The notes under the pieces are model-generated. The model made no database searches. It was not told where the DNA came from and worked only from the letters and a program-made list of their open reading frames with translations. The translations under genes were made by a program, and so were the position numbers. This document shows, in pieces, positions 6,333-8,507 of a DNA stretch of 8,507 bases. The stretch comes from Coriobacteriales bacterium (GTDB lineage Bacteria > Actinomycetota > Coriobacteriia > Coriobacteriales > UBA8131). The stretch spans positions 1 to 8,507 of the forward strand of contig JAISJA010000080.1 in the NCBI GenBank assembly GCA_031261765.1, written 5' to 3'. The first letter of the stretch is position 1; the number at the start of each line of letters is the position of its first letter.

Positions 6333-6704
6333 ATGGTCGGATACATAATAGCCATAGTGATAATAGCGGCGGCCGTTGCGTGCGTCGTCTACCGTATAGT
6401 GCGGCGGGTGCAAGGCAGGCCGGTCCAGTCGTGCTCATGTTGCAGCCAGTGCGGAAGCTGCCCTATGTCGAATGGTCACATGTCTGATTCTGGTTCTGGG
6501 GGTCGACAGTCCAGTGGACTGTCGACAGGCGGCAGTGGCCATGAAGGCCGCGGGTGCCGCCCCGGGCCGGAGGCCGAGCGCGTATGCTCGAGCGCTCTTT
6601 GCTCAGCAGGAGCGCGAACAGGGGCCCCAGGTTCTGAATCAGATATGCGACCATTTGACAAGGCATGTTTTCATACTGATTTCCTGGACCAAAGGGAAGT
6701 TTAA
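6333..6704 (+). CDS. FeoB-associated Cys-rich membrane protein with anomalous C-terminal extension
   Basis: The first ~46 residues match the FeoB-associated Cys-rich family: an N-terminal membrane span (about 2-22, YIIAIVIIAAAVACVVY), a basic RIVRRVQGR juxtamembrane segment, then the cluster CSCCSQCGSCPMS with five cysteines. Such proteins follow feoB in many Gram-positive bacteria and are thought to help FeoB, possibly through iron or redox chemistry, but the mechanism is unproven. The family normally ends soon after the Cys cluster at about 50-60 residues. Here the frame runs on to 123 residues through a Gly/Ser/Arg-rich tail encoded by the large palindrome at 6466-6660, so the tail is probably not ancestral and may not matter. 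TAGGAG (6321-6326) lies 6 bases before the ATG. The TAA ends 1 base before the regulator's ATG. Confidence 0.75.
   Translation: MVGYIIAIVIIAAAVACVVYRIVRRVQGRPVQSCSCCSQCGSCPMSNGHMSDSGSGGRQSSGLSTGGSGHEGRGCRPGPEAERVCSSALCSAGARTGAPGSESDMRPFDKACFHTDFLDQREV
6466..6660. repeat. Large imperfect palindrome with branched hairpins
   Basis: A 36-base left arm (6466-6501) and right arm (6625-6660) are inverted copies, identical at 29 of 36 positions. They enclose 123 bases that themselves fold into successive hairpins: 6502-6526, GGCGGCA/TGCCGCC (6528-6534 with 6555-6561), GAGCGC/GCGCTC (6576-6581 with 6592-6597), and GCTC/GAGC (6601-6604 with 6610-6613). Of the seven arm differences, four would be G-U pairs in the + strand RNA. 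It covers the 3' part of the Cys-rich gene and ends 45 bases before the regulator start. It could be a MITE-like insertion or a structured RNA controlling the downstream gene. Confidence 0.75.
6502..6526. repeat. Perfect 12-bp-arm inverted repeat
   Basis: GTCGACAGTCCA and TGGACTGTCGAC are perfect reverse complements around a single G at 6514. As RNA this gives an 11-bp stem with an AGT triloop. It begins directly after the left arm of the larger palindrome. Confidence 0.9.
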
Positions 6705-6705
6705 G

Positions 6706-7128
6706 ATGTGCGCGCAAACCAAGACCGCTAACGGCGCGGCCGCGCCAGAGCTGTCCGCGTCCCTTGAGGACTATCTGGAGGCCATATACCAGATAGGCGG
6801 AGAGCATGGCGCCGTTCGTTCCGTGGACCTGGCCGCGAAGCTTAACGTCTCGAAGGCAAGCGTAAGCAAGGCGCTCGTCGCACTAAAGGCACAGGGGCTT
6901 ATCGACAAACCGTATTACGGTGGCATAACGTTCACGGCCGCCGGTGCGACGTACGCCTCGCGCGTGTTGGAGCGCCACCACGTGCTGTACCATTTCCTCA
7001 TAGACGTGCTTGGCGTGGCGCCTGACGTAGCCGCGCGGGAAGCCTGCGACATGGAGCATGCCATAAGTGACGACACGCTGGAGCGGTGGACGGCGTACAT
7101 GAAGGAGAATTTCTCGAAATCGCGCTGA
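6706..7128 (+). CDS. DtxR-family metal-dependent transcriptional regulator
   Basis: A 140-residue iron-sensing repressor candidate. Residues about 17-80 are the winged helix: SLEDYLEAIYQI (19-30), helix-turn-helix VRSVDLAAKLNVSKASVSKALVALKAQGLI (37-66), and the wing ending at YYGGITFT. Residues about 81-140 form the dimer/metal domain. By comparison with MntR and DtxR, metal ligands are D22, E25, H91, C114, E117 and H118. The EACDMEH stretch matches DtxR's Cys102/Glu105/His106 site, while D22/E25 match MntR, a mix common in clostridial-type members. The frame is open upstream to 6472, but ATG 6706 fits the conserved N-terminus, has GGGAAG (6694-6699) 6 bases before it, and lies 1 base after the preceding stop. 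It is the last gene of the feo cluster and probably binds the inverted repeats at the feo promoter, giving autoregulation. Confidence 0.9.
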   Translation: MCAQTKTANGAAAPELSASLEDYLEAIYQIGGEHGAVRSVDLAAKLNVSKASVSKALVALKAQGLIDKPYYGGITFTAAGATYASRVLERHHVLYHFLIDVLGVAPDVAAREACDMEHAISDDTLERWTAYMKENFSKSR

Positions 7129-7163
7129 TTGGGGGCGTAGCCAATCGCGCTGGCAATCGCGCT
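7118..7163. repeat. Three direct copies of AATCGCGCT with an inverted repeat
   Basis: AATCGCGCT occurs at 7118-7126, 7143-7151 and 7155-7163. The first copy overlaps the regulator's stop. GATTGG (7127-7132) also pairs with CCAATC (7141-7146), flanked by GCGC on both sides, which could form a hairpin after the gene. No T-run follows, so terminator function is unproven. Confidence 0.5.
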
Positions 7164-7200
7164 AAACTCCCGCGCAAAACGTATGTGCGAATTGAATATC

Positions 7201-7209
7201 TGCTATAGT
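7201..7209 (+). promoter_or_regulatory. Extended -10 promoter for the trigger factor gene
   Basis: TGCTATAGT fits TGnTATAAT with one mismatch and lies 39 bases before the start codon. No good -35 hexamer is seen at 16-18 bases. It closely matches the element at 1982-1990. Confidence 0.5.
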
Positions 7210-7248
7210 ATTCTACTATGTATGTTTATCTAACTGAATAGAGGTATT

Positions 7249-7926
7249 TTGGAGACAAGCAGTAAGAAACTCGACGACGCGAAGGTCGAGATAACGGTAA
7301 AGGTCCCCGCAAACGACGTGGACAACGAGTTCAAGAACGTGTATAAAGAGGCCGGTAACGTGCGCATACCGGGTTTCCGCAAAGGGCGTGCCCCTCGCAA
7401 GATCCTGGAGAACGCATACGGCGGCAAGGACTATTTCCGTGCCAAGGCCACCGACGCTATCGTGGAGTCCAGCGCGCTTATCGCCATAGACGAAGAGGGA
7501 TACGTGCCCATAGGCACGCCCGACTTCCCTGAGTTCGATATGGCAAGCGAGGGGGCCGACTACGAATACAAGTTCACGCTTGAGGTAACGCCGCAGATGG
7601 AGCTTGAGTCATACGACGCCGTGAACATAGAGCTGCCGTCAACGGAGCCAACGGAAGAACAGATTAACTCGCGCATAGACACGTTGCGTGAGTATTACGT
7701 CACGTATGAGGAACCAGAAGAAGAGGGTGGCGAGAAGGTAAAGAAGCTCCCTGAGCTCACGGACGCCTGGGTCAAGGAGACGCTGGAGTTCGACGGCGTG
7801 GACGACCTGAAGGCGCGTGTCGCCGACTCCATACGCTCCAACAACGAGGCCACGCATGACACCGTGAAGCAATACCTCGTATCTGCCGAGCTTGCGAACC
7901 GCCTTAAGGGCGAGCCACCGGCATAG
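7249..7926 (+). CDS. tig: Trigger factor, N-terminal part, ending at an in-frame TAG and lacking the PPIase domain
   Basis: Trigger factor binds the ribosome exit tunnel and shields nascent chains. The start is TTG 7249: an in-frame ATG at 7222 hits a stop three codons on, and GAGG (7241-7244) is the ribosome binding site. The 225 visible residues hold the ribosome-binding domain (1-118) with signature GFRKGRAP (42-49). A helical linker follows (131-152), and then the start of the C-terminal domain (KLPELTDAWVKETLEFDG, 167-184). The FKBP-like PPIase domain (about 90-100 residues) expected between TYEE and KKLPELTD is replaced by a few residues (EPEEEGGEK). The reading frame stops at TAG 7924-7926, yet the same frame continues as the rest of the C-terminal domain. 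Possible explanations are a nonsense mutation, TAG readthrough, a stop-start split gene, or a sequencing error. Confidence 0.88.
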   Translation: METSSKKLDDAKVEITVKVPANDVDNEFKNVYKEAGNVRIPGFRKGRAPRKILENAYGGKDYFRAKATDAIVESSALIAIDEEGYVPIGTPDFPEFDMASEGADYEYKFTLEVTPQMELESYDAVNIELPSTEPTEEQINSRIDTLREYYVTYEEPEEEGGEKVKKLPELTDAWVKETLEFDGVDDLKARVADSIRSNNEATHDTVKQYLVSAELANRLKGEPPA

Positions 7927-8507
7927 ATGATAGAGCAGACGGAGAAGAACAACTCCCAGGACATGTACCGCTCGTTGCAGGCCAGGCATACGACGCTTGA
8001 CGCGTATCTGGCAGAGATAGGCGAGGACGCGAAGCAGTTCCATGAGGAAATGCACGACCAGGCCGAGCAGAACACGAAAGAGGCCCTGGCCCTTGACGCG
8101 CTTGCCCGCCATCTTAAACTCGGCGCCTCTGAAGACGAGATCTTAGACGAGTTCAAGAAGACCGGCACGGCCGACCCCGAGGCGCTTATGGAGAACTGGC
8201 GCCAGGCAGGGCGCCTGTCAGAGATACGTGAAGGCATATTAAGAATGAAAGCGTCACGTCACGCAATAGACACCGCCGTGATACATGAGCCTGGTACACT
8301 AGAGAAAGAGCAGGAAAAGGAAACCGCGAAAGCGGCCAAGTCTAAGTCCAAGGCCAAGGCGGCGGATAAAACGGCGGATAAAGCGGACGACTGGTCTGAC
8401 GCGAAGAAACCGGCCGCTAAGAAGACAACCGCGAAGAAACCGGCCGCGAAGAAGGCTGCCGATAAAGACGCGAAGGCCGACAAAGCGCCTGCCAAGAAGA
8501 AAACCGC
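7927..8507 (+). CDS. tig: Trigger factor, C-terminal domain fragment with Lys/Ala-rich tail (3' end outside window)
   Basis: This frame begins with ATG 7927, directly after the TAG at 7924, and stays open for 193 codons to the window edge. Residues 1-125 read as the trigger factor C-terminal chaperone arm: MIEQTEKNNSQDMYRSLQ, then TTLDAYLAEIG, then ALALDALARHLKLGASEDEILDEF and IREGILRMKASRHAID. In intact homologues this continues without a break from the segment ending LKGEPPA. From about residue 126 a low-complexity tail rich in Lys, Ala and Asp carries repeated KKPAAKK and ADKA units and runs off the window. The Ile codons before and after the TAG are both mostly ATA, which supports a single gene. 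Independent translation would need reinitiation, because only a distant AAGGG (7906-7910, 16 bases before the ATG) is available as a Shine-Dalgarno. Confidence 0.8.
   Translation, partial: MIEQTEKNNSQDMYRSLQARHTTLDAYLAEIGEDAKQFHEEMHDQAEQNTKEALALDALARHLKLGASEDEILDEFKKTGTADPEALMENWRQAGRLSEIREGILRMKASRHAIDTAVIHEPGTLEKEQEKETAKAAKSKSKAKAADKTADKADDWSDAKKPAAKKTTAKKPAAKKAADKDAKADKAPAKKKT

Noticed and set aside
6476..6661. Small - strand gene starting MSNGRISDS
   Set aside because: It mirrors the + strand frame only because the two arms of the palindrome share codon phase. It is not an independent gene.
6472..6705. Upstream extension of the DtxR-family regulator to 6472
   Set aside because: The added residues come from the palindrome and show no homology. 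ATG 6706 has a ribosome binding site and places the winged helix at the usual distance from the N-terminus.
7639..8237. Two long open frames on the - strand under the trigger factor
   Set aside because: Both are antisense shadows of a recognisable trigger factor sequence and cross the TAG site without any domain of their own.
1..8507. CRISPR array, tRNA, rRNA or insertion sequence
   Set aside because: No regularly spaced repeats, no tRNA-like cloverleaf, no rRNA segment and no transposase were seen on reading both strands.

Overview
The window most likely comes from a high-G+C Gram-positive anaerobe, and I lean towards the Coriobacteriia (Eggerthellaceae-like). This is an inference from four things: a FeoA/FeoB/FeoB-associated Cys-rich protein/DtxR gene order, the 'GCFLGGCCYG' form of Lgt, a DtxR with a C..EH metal motif, and a trigger factor with a long Lys/Ala-rich tail. 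All genes are on the + strand. Isoleucine is written mostly as ATA from about 2.7 kb onward (feoB: 43 ATA, 6 ATC, 2 ATT by hand count). That is striking in such GC-rich coding sequence.

Layout. 1-1893 is the 3' part of a large secreted Ser/Thr/Gly-rich surface protein whose start lies outside the window. 2033-2632 is a zinc-ribbon membrane protein with its own extended -10 promoter and a perfect AGGAGG ribosome binding site. A clear intrinsic terminator follows, and it physically overlaps a good promoter for the next gene, an Lgt-family prolipoprotein diacylglyceryl transferase (2687-3484). From 3520 there is a consensus promoter (TTGACA-N17-TATGAT) embedded in three inverted repeats that look like DtxR-type iron operators. 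It drives feoA (3654-3866), feoB (3866-6232, overlapping feoA by 1 base), a FeoB-associated Cys-rich membrane protein (6333-6704) and a DtxR-family regulator (6706-7128). Together these form a self-contained ferrous-iron uptake operon with its own probable iron sensor. The last segment (7249-8507) is a trigger factor gene running off the window.

Oddities. (1) The trigger factor reading frame is broken by one in-frame TAG at 7924-7926, directly followed by ATG. The same frame then continues as recognisable trigger factor C-terminal domain for 193 more codons. None of the seven other complete gene ends uses TAG. (2) The same protein appears to lack the central FKBP-like PPIase domain. (3) The 3' half of the FeoB-associated gene is a ~195-bp imperfect palindrome: 36-nt arms around a chain of hairpins, including one with perfect 12-nt arms, and most arm differences would be tolerated as G-U pairs in RNA. 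(4) FeoB carries a ~110-residue His/Gly-rich insert between its G domain and the helical domain. (5) A dispersed-repeat hairpin of the type that translates as 'VIPGLTRNP' lies between feoB and the next gene.

No intergenic stretch reaches 300 bases. The largest gaps (1894-2032, 3485-3653, 6233-6332, 7129-7248) hold the regulatory elements listed.
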